A stretch of 64,000 nt of DNA from the NCBI RefSeq assembly GCF_954871325.1, contig NC_088775.1:50507561-50571560 (forward strand), given 5' to 3'. Both the position numbers and the translations under genes were made by a program. The notes beneath the pieces are model-generated. The model searched no databases and was not told the origin of the DNA. It saw nothing but the letters and a program-made list of their open reading frames with translations. Of this stretch, positions 1-10,885 are shown piece by piece. This DNA comes from Gordionus sp. m RMFG-2023 (Eukaryota > Nematomorpha > Gordioida > Chordodea > Parachordodidae). How positions within the stretch are numbered: the stretch's first letter is position 1; each line of letters opens with the position of its first letter.

Positions 1-344
1 CTTATTAATGGTATGATACTAATATATATATATGACACTTGTTTTATAATTTGTTATTTTCGCATATTGTATCTTTTAAATTTTAAATTAGTTTATTATA
101 CCTGCCATCCTTATAGAATTTTTTTTTTCAGTATATCTACAACCATATAAAGTGGTAAGTAAATTTATTAAATTATCCTTTGAATCTTTTTACATTATAA
201 TTTATGACATTTTTTTTAGCTTATCCTATATTATTTTTCTCACTTAGCCTTAATCCCAATTTTTAACCATACTAAAGTTCATTAACAAGCTTAACTTTTT
301 TTACAGTAGAATATATATAACATTAATCTTTTATTTTATAAAAG

Positions 345-2564
345 GTATGGTCACAAATAGGAGTTGATTTGTGTACTTTGCCAGAAAGTGAGGATGGCTA
401 TAAATATATTGCAATAGCTGTTGATTACTTCAGTAAATATGTTGTAGCCATGCCTTTAAAGGATAAAACAGCAAAATCAGTATCGAAATTCCTTTATTCG
501 TTACTATGCACATATGGCAGAGCAAAAGTATGATTTATTTGATAATAAAATATTAATTTTAGTTTTAAGATTCAAATTAATGATCAAGGACGGGAGTTTG
601 TGAATGAAGTTAGCACTAATTATCACAAACTCGTGGGGACCATGCAGAGGGTGACAAGTGCTTATCACCCTCAAGCAAATGGCATGGTTGAAAGGGTAAA
701 TAGAACTATCCAAAATGCACTTCTAAAGTGTATTGAAGATGATCAATTAACTTGGACAGATGCCCTGCCTGGCATATTATTTGCCTATAACACATCTGAT
801 CATGAATCTTCGAAGTTCACGCCCTTTGAGCTGATGTATGGTAGAAAAGCAATACAAGCTTATGGGGTATAATAAACCTATTATAAATCATATACTATAT
901 ATTTTATAATATTTAAGGATGATGAGGAAAATGATATAGATCCTGACAATGTTGAGGAGATAGATAGGGAAAACTATTTTCAAAGTATTGTTTGCAAGAT
1001 GCAGGACATACATAATATTGCCATGGGCAATATTAATCTTGCCCAGCTCAAGCATAGAGGGATTATAGAACCCGCCATACTGGGAAAAATGCTCCCTATA
1101 AAATAAATGATAAGGTGCTTATCTGAAACAGCCGTCGAGCTGATAGGAAGGGTGGAAAAATGTCACGGCCTTGGCTGGGTCCTTTTACAATAGTTGGGAT
1201 TGACAAAAGTATAAATTATGATTTTTAACAACAAAATATTTATAATATTTAGGCAATGTAGAGCTAATAAGTGCTAGTGGGAAACAGGTAAAAACCCGAC
1301 CAATTTTTTGTAACATAAAACATTATGTTACAAGAAAAGGTATAGTTTTACAAAAAATTAATTATATATTTATATATTTATCAAGATGACACAATTAAAG
1401 CAGGACAGAAAAAATGTTAATACTTTTAAAAATTTATTAAATAACTTTAAACAGTTCCTAGGTCAAGTGAAAAGTTTCATTCTAGTACCATAAAAGGTAT
1501 ACAATGGATTTTATTATTAAATAATATTCCTTTTTTTAGATGATGATGAAAATTTTCAAGAACCAGCTATTAAAAATCTAAAGCTTAATGCGGAAGAAAA
1601 TCATATGAAGGGTAATATTTTCATATATTTAATATTAAATCTTTTTTGAAAATATCTAGTTATGAATATACTAAATTCGATAGTTGGAGAGGATTATAAT
1701 TGTATAAAAAAAAAAGGTATAATAAAAAATATTTAATATACATATTTTTTTAGATGATGGAGTTAAGACACCAGAAAAAGCATCGAAAATGCTAGAGCCT
1801 GATGACATTCGACCTTTTGGTAACATTTTTAAGATTTGATAAAATCAATTTTTTAATTTAATAGGTGCCCCGCCTTCCAACTTGAAGATTGTAGATAGCG
1901 AAGTAGACAAGCTCAATAGGAACGGTATAAATTTGCATAATTAGTAGATTTATACATATTTTTTAGATGATGAAATTATATTAGAGACAGTGGTTTCTAA
2001 AAAAGATGTTAAAAATCTTTTTATTCCTACAAATAGGAATTGGAAAATATACCACTCACTTCGCTATAATTGGGATATCAAGAAAAGATATCCCAAATTT
2101 AAAAATGGCATCATGAGTGAAAATTTTTCCACTGAAAGGATAATTGGCGATGGTAATTGTCTTTTCAGGTATGGATAATTAAAATAAATTAAATTGTTAA
2201 TCATTATTATAGATGTATAAGCAAAGAAATTTGCGAGGTTGAATGCCACTATCACTTCCTGAGATCGGAATGTGTGCGCTTTATGAAAAGTAAAGACATG
2301 GCAGAGCAGATAGAGGGGTTTCTGGGAGAACCCGTTGACGCGTACCTGGAGAGGATGGGCATGGCTCAAAATGCCGTTTATGGTACAGAGGTGGAGATAG
2401 TTGCAATGGCAACTATGCTCCAGACAAATATTTTAATACATACTATTTATAAATGGGCATATTATATGCCCATTAAAAAATTAAGTAATATTAAAAAATT
2501 TAATGTAAATATTTATTTAATAAATCATAGCGAACATTTTGATTGCATAATTAATTTTAATTAA
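345..2564 (+). CDS. Ginger-like integrase with GPY/F motif and OTU protease domain, multi-exon
   Basis: A DDE integrase of the retroviral/Ginger fold without any reverse transcriptase, so a Ginger-like cut-and-paste DNA transposon gene, or a domesticated integrase, is likely. Exons I can place are 345-527 (GVDLCTL, first D), 570-866 (INDQGREF second D; HPQANGMVER glutamate) and 918 to about 1210 (ends in a GPF motif, PWLGPFTIVG). Short acidic exons follow near 1254, 1541, 1754 and 1864, then 1967-2168 and 2213-2564. The last two form an OTU cysteine-protease domain: GDGNCLF supplies the catalytic Cys and INHSEHFD the His. Introns are about 40-60 nt. OTU domains are known as passengers of Ginger1 transposons. 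The N-terminal zinc-binding part would lie before the window, and the element ends were not recognised. The frame is not perfectly kept in the middle exons. Confidence 0.7.
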
Positions 2565-2565
2565 T

Positions 2566-2665
2566 ATTTATATCGCATATATTATTTATATCGCATATAG
2601 CATATATTATTTATATCGCATATAGCATATATTATTTATATAATATCGCATATATTATTAATTGA
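2566..2665. repeat. Short AT tandem repeat
   Basis: Several imperfect copies of a roughly 20-26 bp unit containing ATATCGCATATA, directly behind the OTU stop codon. No coding role is visible. Confidence 0.7.
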
Positions 2666-2879
2666 TTTTTTTATCTTTATATTTACAAATTAAATAAAGG
2701 ATTTTAATAAATTATTCTGAAAATTGTTTCTAACTTTGAGCAGTAACGTGAAAATAGATAGTGCAAGATTTATATGTTAATCTTTGATATTTTCGAATTA
2801 AACCTTAAATAAATATATAAATTTTTAACACTTAATATTAAATCTAATAATTTCTAAAGAGAATAAGGCAAAATTGCCT

Positions 2880-3232
2880 TAAATATCATAGGACATAGAA
2901 AAAATAATATTTATTATTCATACGTCAGTTTTAAATGCCAATTCACTAAATTTATTATATTTAATATTTATATGTCAGTCATAAACGTCAATATCACTAA
3001 ATATTGGAGTATATAAAAAAATGGAGTATTTTTAATTGCCTTAAATATCATAGGTAATATTTATTATTCATACGTCAGTTATAAATGTCAATTGACTAAA
3101 TTTATTATATTTATATGTCAGTCATAAACGTCAATATCACTAAAAATGTAATATTTAATATATGCACGTCAGTCATAAACGTCAATATCACTAAATATTG
3201 GAGTATATAAAAAAATGGAGTATTTTTAAAAC
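2880..3232. repeat. Imperfect tandem repeat with ACGTCAGTCATAAACGTCAA motif
   Basis: Units of about 150-170 bp carry CGTCAGT...AAACGTCAATATCACTAAA and a block GGAGTATATAAAAAAATGG that appears twice, almost unchanged. It may be subterminal sequence of the preceding Ginger-like element, but no terminal inverted repeat was found. Confidence 0.6.
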
Positions 3233-3237
3233 ATTAC

Positions 3238-3339
3238 ACCGGCCCAGGTGTTTTTTTAAAAAAAATTTCGGGCCCTGCCCGGGTGTATTTAAAAAATTAA
3301 AATACAGTCCGACCCGAGAACCGGGCCTGCAGTCCTCTG
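3238..3339. mobile_element. GC-rich hAT-type MITE fragment
   Basis: GC-rich island (CCGGCCC, GGGCCCTGCCCGGG) ending in CTGCAGTCCTCTG. It matches the right end of the MITE at 28085-28378. Open frames across it are by-products of GC-rich repeat sequence. Confidence 0.55.
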
Positions 3340-3992
3340 AAAACATACCTAAGAAGTTTGACTTCTGAAGGTGGATTGAATGGTTTGGATCTTTTAAATA
3401 TTTATAAGCATTTGACGCCAAGCAAGGATGAGTAATTGAAAAATTAGCTCAATCCAACGAAGATTGGATTTTACACTGTAAATATAATACAAAATACAAT
3501 TATTCCTATGAAACTTTTTGTGTATTAATATTTATATTTCCAACATTAAAAATTTTTACTTAATATAAAAATTTTAAAGGCTCAAAAAATTCAAATTTCT
3601 ATTTTGGGTCATTTAAGTGATTCATATGGTGGTTATATTCACTTTATATTTTTTTAATTCACATTTATTTTATAGTTTTTTATGTGCCGGTTTATATATA
3701 TAATTTTTTTATAATTCGTATAATTTAAAATTGTGTATTAGAAATAGTTATTAGTCCTAATAAATTTATGCTTAATATTTTTAAATAACAATAATATTTC
3801 TTAAAAAAATTTATTATCCCCCCCCCAGACCAAATTCCTGCATACGCGCCTGAATATATAGCATTTCTAAATTGGGGTCTGAGGGACCCCACCTGTTATA
3901 AATGATGTTCTTATATTTTATAATTTAGTTAAAAATTGTTTTTTAATATTATAAATTATAGTTGAATATTCATGATTAAATTTAATAATTTT
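3340..3992. other. No gene; AT-rich spacer with a C-tract
   Basis: No coding signal. A run of C at about 3821-3829 followed by GCATACGCGCCTG resembles the end seen near 38440-38475, so a decayed non-autonomous element is possible. This is weak evidence. Confidence 0.4.
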
Positions 3993-4178
3993 CAGAGACC
4001 TGCAGGCCCGACACTAAGCCCCATCCAGGTACAAAGGCCGGTCCTCTTAAATATACCCGGGCAGGGCCGGGCCGTATATTTTATAACCAAATATTTCAAA
4101 TCGCCATTATTAGCTATAAAAATTAAAATAAATATAATATATCGGGACAGGCCTTTTTTTAAAAAAAAATCTAAGCCG
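3993..4178. mobile_element. GC-rich hAT-type MITE copy
   Basis: Starts CAGAGACCTGCAGGCCCG, the same terminus as the copy at 28085, and shares internal blocks (ACCCGGGCAGGGCCGGG and an AT-rich part containing TCGCCATTATTAGCTATA). The right end is degraded. Confidence 0.6.
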
Positions 4179-4189
4179 GTGTAGGATTG

Positions 4190-4310
4190 TGAAATCAATA
4201 CAATACCCATTGTAGCTTCAATACCGTATTGATATTATCATTGTAGATTCAATACCGTAATGATATTTTGGTATTATAGAATCAATACAGTATTGATTTT
4301 TAAGAGATGT
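4190..4310. repeat. Short tandem repeat with CAATACCGTATTGATA motif
   Basis: Three diverged copies of a roughly 45-bp unit containing TTCAATACCGTATTGAT, itself a small palindrome. Confidence 0.5.
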
Positions 4311-4496
4311 TTTTATCGTTTTAAATATATTGCTCGCCATAAAATTATAAAATATTTTTCCATACATATTTTTTCATCGTTTCAAATATATTGGCGGTTA
4401 TCAAAATTGTAAAATATTTATTATTATACATTTATTCATTTCTTCAAATATATTGGTGGCCATTAATTGTAAAATATTTATTATTATATATTTTTT

Positions 4497-4668
4497 AGTG
4501 TTGTAAAAGAACGCTTTCATTTTAAACGCGTTCATGAACGAAGTTTGTTTTTATGAAAAAAATGGCAAATGGCGTTCCTTTTATTTTTGACGAACTTTGA
4601 ACATGAACGTGTTCCTTTTTTAAGACGAACGCGTTCGAATTTAACGTTCGTTCAATTTTAAAAACACT
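4497..4668. mobile_element. MITE of the AGTGTTG family
   Basis: 172-bp block starting AGTGTTGTAAAAGAACG and ending in its imperfect inverse (CGTTC...AAAAACACT). The same outer termini occur at 34620, 35054 and 37993. hAT-like by its ends; the target duplication here is obscured by T-runs. Confidence 0.5.
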
Positions 4669-4894
4669 TTTTATTTTTATAAATTTGAAAAATTAAATAT
4701 TAATCTAAATTTTTTTAAGAAAAAAGTCTTATATTTTATAATCAACTTTTTTTCCTTTTTCCCATTTCAATTTTTTTAACAGGTCATTATAGTGCGTACA
4801 AATTGTGCGTTGCAACGCAGCGTTTTAAAACGCATATAAAAAAACGTAAACGCAGCCATGTATAAATTGATGCGTTAACTTTTATTTTTTCAAT

Positions 4895-5953
4895 ATGAAA
4901 CATTTAAATTTAAAACAAAAAAAATTACTTGCTTTGTATTTACTACAAAGAAATAAAGGAAGGAAGAAGAGCAAGACGTCCAAAATATTTGTTAAAAGAA
5001 ATCTTTTTTCAGAATATATTAATATTAAAGGCGATTTAACAAATTCGCAATTTTATAACTATACAAGAATGAGAAGAGCAACATTTTCTTATATACTGGA
5101 GCTCATATATGAGGACATTAATCCAAAAGTTACTAACTGTAACAAACAAATCGATGCTGAGGATCGTTTGTTTGTTACATTAAGGTAAAATAAATTTAAT
5201 TTATTATTAATTATTTATATAATAGGTATTAATAACTGGTGTATCATTTGCACAACTAGCTTATAGTTCAAGGATCTCAAAATCCTATATAAGTTATATT
5301 GTGAAATCAGTGTGCACAGCAATTTGGAATGCTGCTGCACATATTCACATGCCTAAGCCTAATAAAAATGATTGGGAAAAAGTAAATTTATTATAATAAA
5401 TCAAGATTAATATTTACTTATCTTTAGATTTCCCAGGAATTCCTGCTTCAATCAGGATTCCTAAATTGTATTGGGGCTATAGATGGAAAGCATATATATA
5501 TCAAGAGCCCTGCCAATAGTGGCTCACAATTTTATAACTAGATGTGGGTGCATATGGAAAGCAAAGTGATGGTGGTGTTTTTAGAAATAGCTCTTAATAT
5601 AGAGGTTACTTTATATTAATTTTAATATATCTTATAAATATATTAATAGAATTGATGAACCATACACTTGATATGCCTGCTCCCAAACCATTTCCAGGTT
5701 GTAATGAGGCCATGCCATTTGTAATGGTTGGGGACGACGCATTCCCTTTGTCAAATTATTTGATGAAGCCCTACCCCAAAAGAAATCTGACAACAGAAGA
5801 AAGGGAATATAACATGAGGCTGTGCCATGCTCGAGTAAGTGAAGAAAGAAGCTTTGGTAGAATAGTAAAAAAATTTGACATTCTAAGTAAGCCAATAGAA
5901 ATAGGACTGCCTAGCATAGAGATAGTTGATAAAGGCTATTTTCATCCTACATA
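4895..5953 (+). pseudogene. PIF/Harbinger transposase (DDE_Tnp_4, HARBI1-like), broken
   Basis: Starts MKHLNLKQKK at 4895. The first exon ends near 5184 with a roughly 40-nt intron, and the N-terminal part carries the family's FYNYTRMRRATF segment. Next come a helix-turn-helix-like segment (SYISYIVKSV) and the catalytic GAIDGKHI (first D, about 5473). DVGAYGKQSDGG (second D, about 5542) follows too closely after SGSQFYN, so roughly 20 codons are missing and a stop lies at the join. After another intron come MPAPKPFPGC, FVMVGDDAFPL and the glutamate region HARVSEERSFGRI. The frame also slips at the first splice junction. The product would cut and paste the element in the nucleus; this copy cannot be active as read. 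Confidence 0.8.
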
Positions 5954-6305
5954 ACATTATCATCAACAAAGAAGGATCAGCTTCCATTGATGATATAGGT
6001 AATACCAATATTTAAATTAAATAAATATATAAAAATCATATTTATATATATTTTTAAAATTATATTATCATCAACACAGATCCTACATTGGCTAACCTTA
6101 CAACAAGACCATTTTTGGCAAGCAGGGAAAACAACTCAAGCTCACAGGAATCTAAAATCATTAGGGATAAATTTAAAAATTTTATAAATTCTTAAATTTT
6201 TATATTATAATAAATTTATTAATATTACTATTATAATAAATTTATTTATATTACTATTATAATAAATTTATTTATATTACTATTATAATAAATTTATTTA
6301 TATTA
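5954..6305. repeat. AT tandem repeat that served as LINE target
   Basis: Copies of a 24-26 bp unit containing ATAAATTTATTTATATTACT run up to 6305 and resume at 8944-9005 beyond the LINE. A direct-repeat boundary therefore surrounds the LINE, though its exact length is hidden by the tandem units. Confidence 0.65.
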
Positions 6306-6307
6306 CT

Positions 6308-8721
6308 TTTTTTTTCTCTTTGGTGGTAAGCTCCTTCAACATCTCTCTCCACTTTATGTTATTCATACAATCTCTTTTATCTATTTTATACTTCTTTATA
6401 TTGGCTCTAACTTTATGGCCACATTGAAGTTTTGGCCTTCCTCTTTTACGTTTGCCCATCACTTCCAAACTTTCAACTTTATTTCCTATGTAGTTCATAG
6501 GCCTTCTCATTGTGTGCCCATACCACCTAAGTCTGTTTACCATTAACTTAGTCTTAATGGGCACTACCTTTAAACTATTTAGTATTATTCTTGTACTGCG
6601 CACCTTATCCTTTCTTGTTACCCCAGCAATCATCCTCAGCATTCTCATCTCCATAGTTTGTAGACTTCTCTCGTCTGATTCTTTGGTTGGCCATGTTTCC
6701 GAACTATATAGAATAGTTGGTTGTACTAAGGAACTGTAGATTTTTCCCTTTAATTTGTGTGGGATTCTTTTGTCAAATAGCACTCCAGATAAAGATCTCC
6801 ACTTTAACCACCCTTGATTAATCTTATTCTTTATCTCTTTTTCTATTGTGCCGTTTGTTTGTATAGTGGAGCCAAAATATTTGCAGCTTTTAATTGCGGA
6901 TATCTGCCAATCATTTATATCAATAATATCCGTTTCATCTCCTCCTATCACCATATACTTCGTCTTTTCTCTATTTACTTTTAATCCGTGCGTTTCTAGG
7001 ATATTTATCCAACTTACTAACCTTTCTTTCATTTCATCCTTGGATTCGGCAAGTATCACAATATCATCTGCAAATATCATATTCCACGGGACTGTTTGAG
7101 GTATAGACTGTGCTAATACATCTATTACTGTAATGAAGAGAAGTGGGCTGAGAGCCGACCCTTGATGAACTCCTTCGGTTATTGTGAAGCCTGCTGAAGT
7201 ACCTGTACGGACCATTGTTGTATGTCCCATATACATATCCTGTATTATTCTTATATATTTTTCGGGAACTTTTTTGTGGCAGCGCCCACCAGATAAGTTA
7301 TCTTGGGATTCTATCGAAGGCCTTTTCTAGATCGAGAAAGACCATGTGTAGCTTTTTGTTCTTTTCTCTGTATTTTTCACTCATTTGCCTAATTGCATGG
7401 ATAGCATTGGTTGTTGATCTTATAGGCATAAAGCCAAACTGTCTCTCCTATTTCGATTATATCTCTTAATCTTTTTTCTATTATTTTTTCGTATAGTTTT
7501 AGACAGTGTGACATTAGTTTTATGCCTTTGTAATTTTGACAATTGTGTGGATCCCCTTTATTTTTGAAGATAGGAACTAGATAGCTCTTCCTCCATTTTT
7601 GGGGAACCTCTTCCTTTCCAAGTATTTTACTGTACAGATTCGTGAGGAGATGTATTCCATCATCTCCTAGTGCTTTAAGGCTTTCTATTGGAATATCGTC
7701 TGGACCCCATGTCATCGTATGCCATAGATTTGGCCATAGCCACCGCCTTTGTAGCTAATCTCTTGGATTTTTTGTATCTTGACTTGTCATCTGCATTTTT
7801 GGATTTGTACCATATTATATAAGGGCTTTTTTCTCCTGTATAGTGGTTTGTTCCTCTTGATTCCACCACCATAGTTATTTGTGTGACCTCTTGTCAAGCC
7901 TAGCGTCGATTTTGCAGTGTCTATTAATCTGGATGAAAGGTCTGTCCAGATTTTTTCACTGACTTGTGAGCAATTTATTGTTTCAATGTTTGCAATTGCA
8001 AAGGCATCTGTCATTGTTTTTAATTTGCCCCATTTGATGCATGGTTCCAGTTTTATCTTATTTTGAGTGGATTTATTTGAGATTTGTAAATCCGTGATTA
8101 GTAGCTTGTGTTGCGCGGCGATATCTTCTCCTGGGATGACTTTGCAGTCTATTACATCTTTTAATCTTCTGCGAGCGTGCTCTCCTTCATCATTTCTCCG
8201 TATCCAAAACCACCATGATGCCTTTTGTAGCTATCTCTTGCTTTCCCCACATGCGCATTTAAGTCACCACCAATTATGACTAGGTCAGCCTTAGGGATTT
8301 CCATTACAGCTTCATCAAGGATAGCTCTAAAGTTATCTTTCTCTTCTTCCTTGCAACCCGTTTGAGGAGCATATACTGATAGGATGTGTAGTATTGATTG
8401 ACCAATGCAGTTTTATCTTCATTAGTCTATCAGAGATCCTGTTGACTTCTACTACTGAAGAGGTTAGGTCTTGGCTGAGGATGATGCCGACACCGTTCCT
8501 ATTGTATACCCATCTCCAATCATCAAAGTTTTCTGTCCTTTCCATTTCGTCGCCAATTTTCTCGTCTTACCTTTAAGCGTCCCAATATTCAAACTTGCCA
8601 GTCTTGTCTTCTTTGCTTTGACCTTTACTTTATTTTTCACAGGATGGAGGTCTACACCCTGCACGTCGCATGGAGGTAACGCCCTAGCTTTCATATTCAT
8701 ATTTTCATTTGTGCCCTTCAT
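6308..8721 (-). pseudogene. RTE-type endonuclease-reverse transcriptase, broken
   Basis: Read on the minus strand, the N-terminal AP endonuclease starts with LASLNIGTLKGKTRKLA near 8620-8560. It continues with GDGYTIG, GVGIILSQDL and YAPQTGCKEEE, and then the nuclease motif IGGDLNAHVG near 8260, spread over several frames. The RT part is the longest open piece (7236-6298, 312 codons): QGSALSPLLF (motif B), MIFADDIVIL (catalytic motif C, about 7080), then CKYFGSTIQ. The distal part has RLRWYGHTMRR and GKRKRGRPK, typical of RTE/'craniofacial development protein 2-like' entries. The 5' fingers part (TWGPDDIPIESLK, about 7715) is in another frame. Several frame shifts make this copy inactive. Confidence 0.8.
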
Positions 8722-8861
8722 TTTGTTTATTGGACAGGTATCCTTAGCACCCGGCTGTCCAGGCCTGTCGGTGTCCGGGGTGTCATCTCTAAGCTCCGAA
8801 ATTCATCATACCATATGTCTTTACACATCAGTCATCGAAGAAAAACTTGAAAGTTTTTATG

Positions 8862-8943
8862 GTTCTTACCAGGATTGAACCCGCGTCCTTGTTCATACTC
8901 GTGTTTCCAAGCCTACATCTTACCCATTAGGCCACCCCGGCGG
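8862..8943 (-). repeat. tRNA-derived head at the 5' end of the LINE
   Basis: On the minus strand this reads GCCGGGG, then TGGCCTAATGGGTA (A box) and GGGTTCAATCC (B box) at tRNA-like spacing. The acceptor and T stems do not pair well, so it is tRNA-derived rather than a functional tRNA gene. It is either the internal pol III promoter of a SINE/LINE fusion or an abutting SINE. Confidence 0.65.
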
Positions 8944-9440
8944 TAAATTTATTTATATTACTATTATAATAATTTTATTTATATTACTATTATAATAAAT
9001 TTATTAATATTAAATAAAATTTGAATAAAGTATTGATCATGAAATAATTTTAAGTTTAGTTATATATTTGTAAGGTTAGTGTTAATTGTAATAGATTAAA
9101 TGAAGTGGGATCCAAAGTTGAGGATTAATAATGGGGATAAAGGTTGTAGATTAGATTTATATATATATTAAACTTAACAATGCAAAAATTTTAAATTGCC
9201 CTCAATCATAAGAGTGAAACCTTGACTTTAGCCAGTTAACATAATTACAAATATTAATCATGTTTTGCTATATATTAAAATCTTATTTATATTTTTAAAA
9301 TAACATTTTAGGAAGAAGTTAACACATAATTATCCACTACTAATTATATAAAAATTTTATTAATAACAATATATCAAAAATTAACAATATAACAAATATA
9401 AATATCAAAATTATATAGTATTAAAAATATCTAAAGCTGT
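8944..9440. other. No gene; AT repeat then AT-rich Harbinger interior
   Basis: Resumption of the tandem AT repeat to about 9005, then AT-rich sequence without an open frame of note. Confidence 0.5.
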
Positions 9441-9454
9441 TTCAGATGTTTCTG

Positions 9455-9840
9455 TATTTCTTCTATTAATCTTGATAATTTGCATTGTTTTTAAAACCTG
9501 TCTTGAAAAAATAGTCTTCATCAGAATTGTAACCTTCCAATACATCAACCAGGCTATCCAAAAAGATTATATATAAAAGATAAATAAATTATAGATAAAA
9601 ATAAGAATTACTGGATACTAGAAGATTTTTTTTCCAATACACTCATAAGCTTTTGCAAATCATTTTGATTTTTAGCAGGGTTCCTTGTTTGAGGAGGGGA
9701 TTCCTGAAAATTACTGACAGTAGGTCTGTCAGCAACCGTGGCTTGCATGAAATTAATATATCTTTTTGTTATTTCTTCATTCCATGATCTAAAATAATTA
9801 ATAAATGATGATTTAATTATATATATTCTTACATTTTTGA
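9455..9840 (-). pseudogene. Second Harbinger gene remnant (possible Myb/SANT-like partner)
   Basis: Minus-strand open pieces read FRSWNEEITKRYINFM followed by a Pro/Gln/Asn-rich stretch and LQKLMSVLEKKSS, then DEDYFFKTGFKNNANYQD in the next segment. Its place beside the right terminus, opposite the transposase, suits the DNA-binding accessory protein of PIF/Harbinger elements. I see no full Myb or MADF domain, so the assignment rests mainly on position. Confidence 0.4.
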
Positions 9841-9965
9841 TGGTGTGCAAGCAGGTTTAGGTTTTGAAAAAAATAATTTAAATGAAAAACGGAAATGTGT
9901 TCAATTTGAACGAATGCATTTAAAATGCATTGTTTGCTTTTTGAAACGCAGCGTTGCAACGCACA

Positions 9966-10100
9966 CTTTCAATTTACACGTCTTATTTCCAGTTATTTAT
10001 GGCAAGTTACGAGCAAGGAAATTACATCAAAAAAACGACACCACATCGAGAAAAACTATCATAGACAAGATACCATCATCATCAGTAAATTTCATTTTAC
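9966..10100 (+). repeat. Single R1 unit upstream of the Helitron
   Basis: Same unit as the 139-bp array at 16354-17392 (shared blocks include CAAGTTACGAGCAAGGAAAT and ACGACACCACATCGA). The two sides of the Helitron therefore carry the same repeat in the same orientation. Confidence 0.8.
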
Positions 10101-10107
10101 TTTTATA

Positions 10108-10164
10108 CATTGCCTATGAGATAACCTTAAAAAACATATTTATAAGGTTATCTCATAAGCAATG
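10108..10164. repeat. Hairpin at the start of the R2 array
   Basis: CATTGCCTATGAGATAACCT and its inverse (one mismatch) form a 22-bp stem with a 13-nt loop. The right arm is the first R2 unit, so the left arm is an R2 piece in opposite orientation. Confidence 0.75.
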
Positions 10165-10885
10165 TAATTTAAAATTTTTATAAATAATATTTTTTTAGAT
10201 TCCTGCACAAAAACAAACTTACATAATAAATAGATATAATATTAAATAAGTTTTTTAAGGTTATCTCATAGGCAATGTAAGTTAAAATTTTTATAAATAC
10301 TATTTTTTTAGATTCCTGCACAAAAAACAAACTTACATAATAAATACATATAATATTAAATAAGTTTTTTAAGGTTATCTCATAGGCAATGTAAGTTAAA
10401 ATTTTTATAAATACTATTTTTTTAGATTCCTGCACAAAAATCAAACTTACATAATAAATAGATATAATATTAAATAAGTTTTTTAAGGTTATCTCATAGG
10501 CAATGTAAGTTAAAATTTTTATAAATACTATTTTTTTAGATTCCTGCACAAAAAACAAACTTACATAATAAATACATATAATATTAAATAAGTTTTTTAA
10601 GGTTATCTCATAGGCAATGTAAGTTAAAATTTTTATAAATACTATTTTTTTAGATTCCTGCACAAAAAACAAACTTACATAATAAATACATATAATATTA
10701 AATAAGTTTTTAAGGTTATCTCGTAGGCAATGTAAGTTAAAATTTTTATAAATACTATTTTTTTAGATTCCTGCACAAAAAACAAACTTACATAATAAAT
10801 AGATATAATATTAAATAGGGTTTTAAGGTTATCTCATAGGCAATGTAAGTTAAAATTTTTATAAATACTTTTTTAGATTCCTGCA
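10143..10885. repeat. R2 satellite array, about 114-bp unit
   Basis: Six to seven copies with AAGGTTATCTCATAGGCAAT recurring at 10257, 10371, 10485, 10599, 10712 and 10825. The 164-codon minus-strand frame across it is only the repeat read through, not a gene. Confidence 0.9.

Larger units (their letters stand above)
6306..8943 (-). mobile_element. RTE-clade LINE, minus strand, with poly(A) tail
   Basis: A T-run at 6306-6315 is the poly(A) tail read on the minus strand. The other end carries a tRNA-like head at 8862-8943. The coding region has an AP-type endonuclease followed by a reverse transcriptase and no separate ORF1, the RTE-like plan. At about 2.6 kb it is short for the family, with gaps in the middle. 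It is inserted in the AT repeat within the Harbinger element. Confidence 0.8.
4804..9965. mobile_element. Decayed PIF/Harbinger element, interrupted by an RTE LINE
   Basis: TGTGCGTTGCAACGC at the left and its inverse GCGTTGCAACGCACA at the right mark inverted termini. Inside lie a plus-strand Harbinger transposase remnant (4895-5953) and a small minus-strand gene remnant near the right end (9455-9840). This is the two-gene arrangement known for PIF/Harbinger. The 2.6-kb LINE at 6306-8943 sits between them in a short AT tandem repeat. A 3-bp target duplication could not be confirmed. The right end abuts a Helitron satellite unit. Confidence 0.65.

Noticed and set aside
3191-4210. Short Pro/Gly-rich open frames on both strands
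   Set aside because: They lie within GC-rich MITE copies and overlap each other on opposite strands.
8067-8878. Plus-strand open frames over the RTE LINE
   Set aside because: They are antisense shadows of the endonuclease coding region.
10178-10672. 164-codon minus-strand open frame with repeated peptide
   Set aside because: It is the 114-bp R2 satellite read through (unit length divisible by three); there is no start context, and plus-strand coding neighbours explain the locus.
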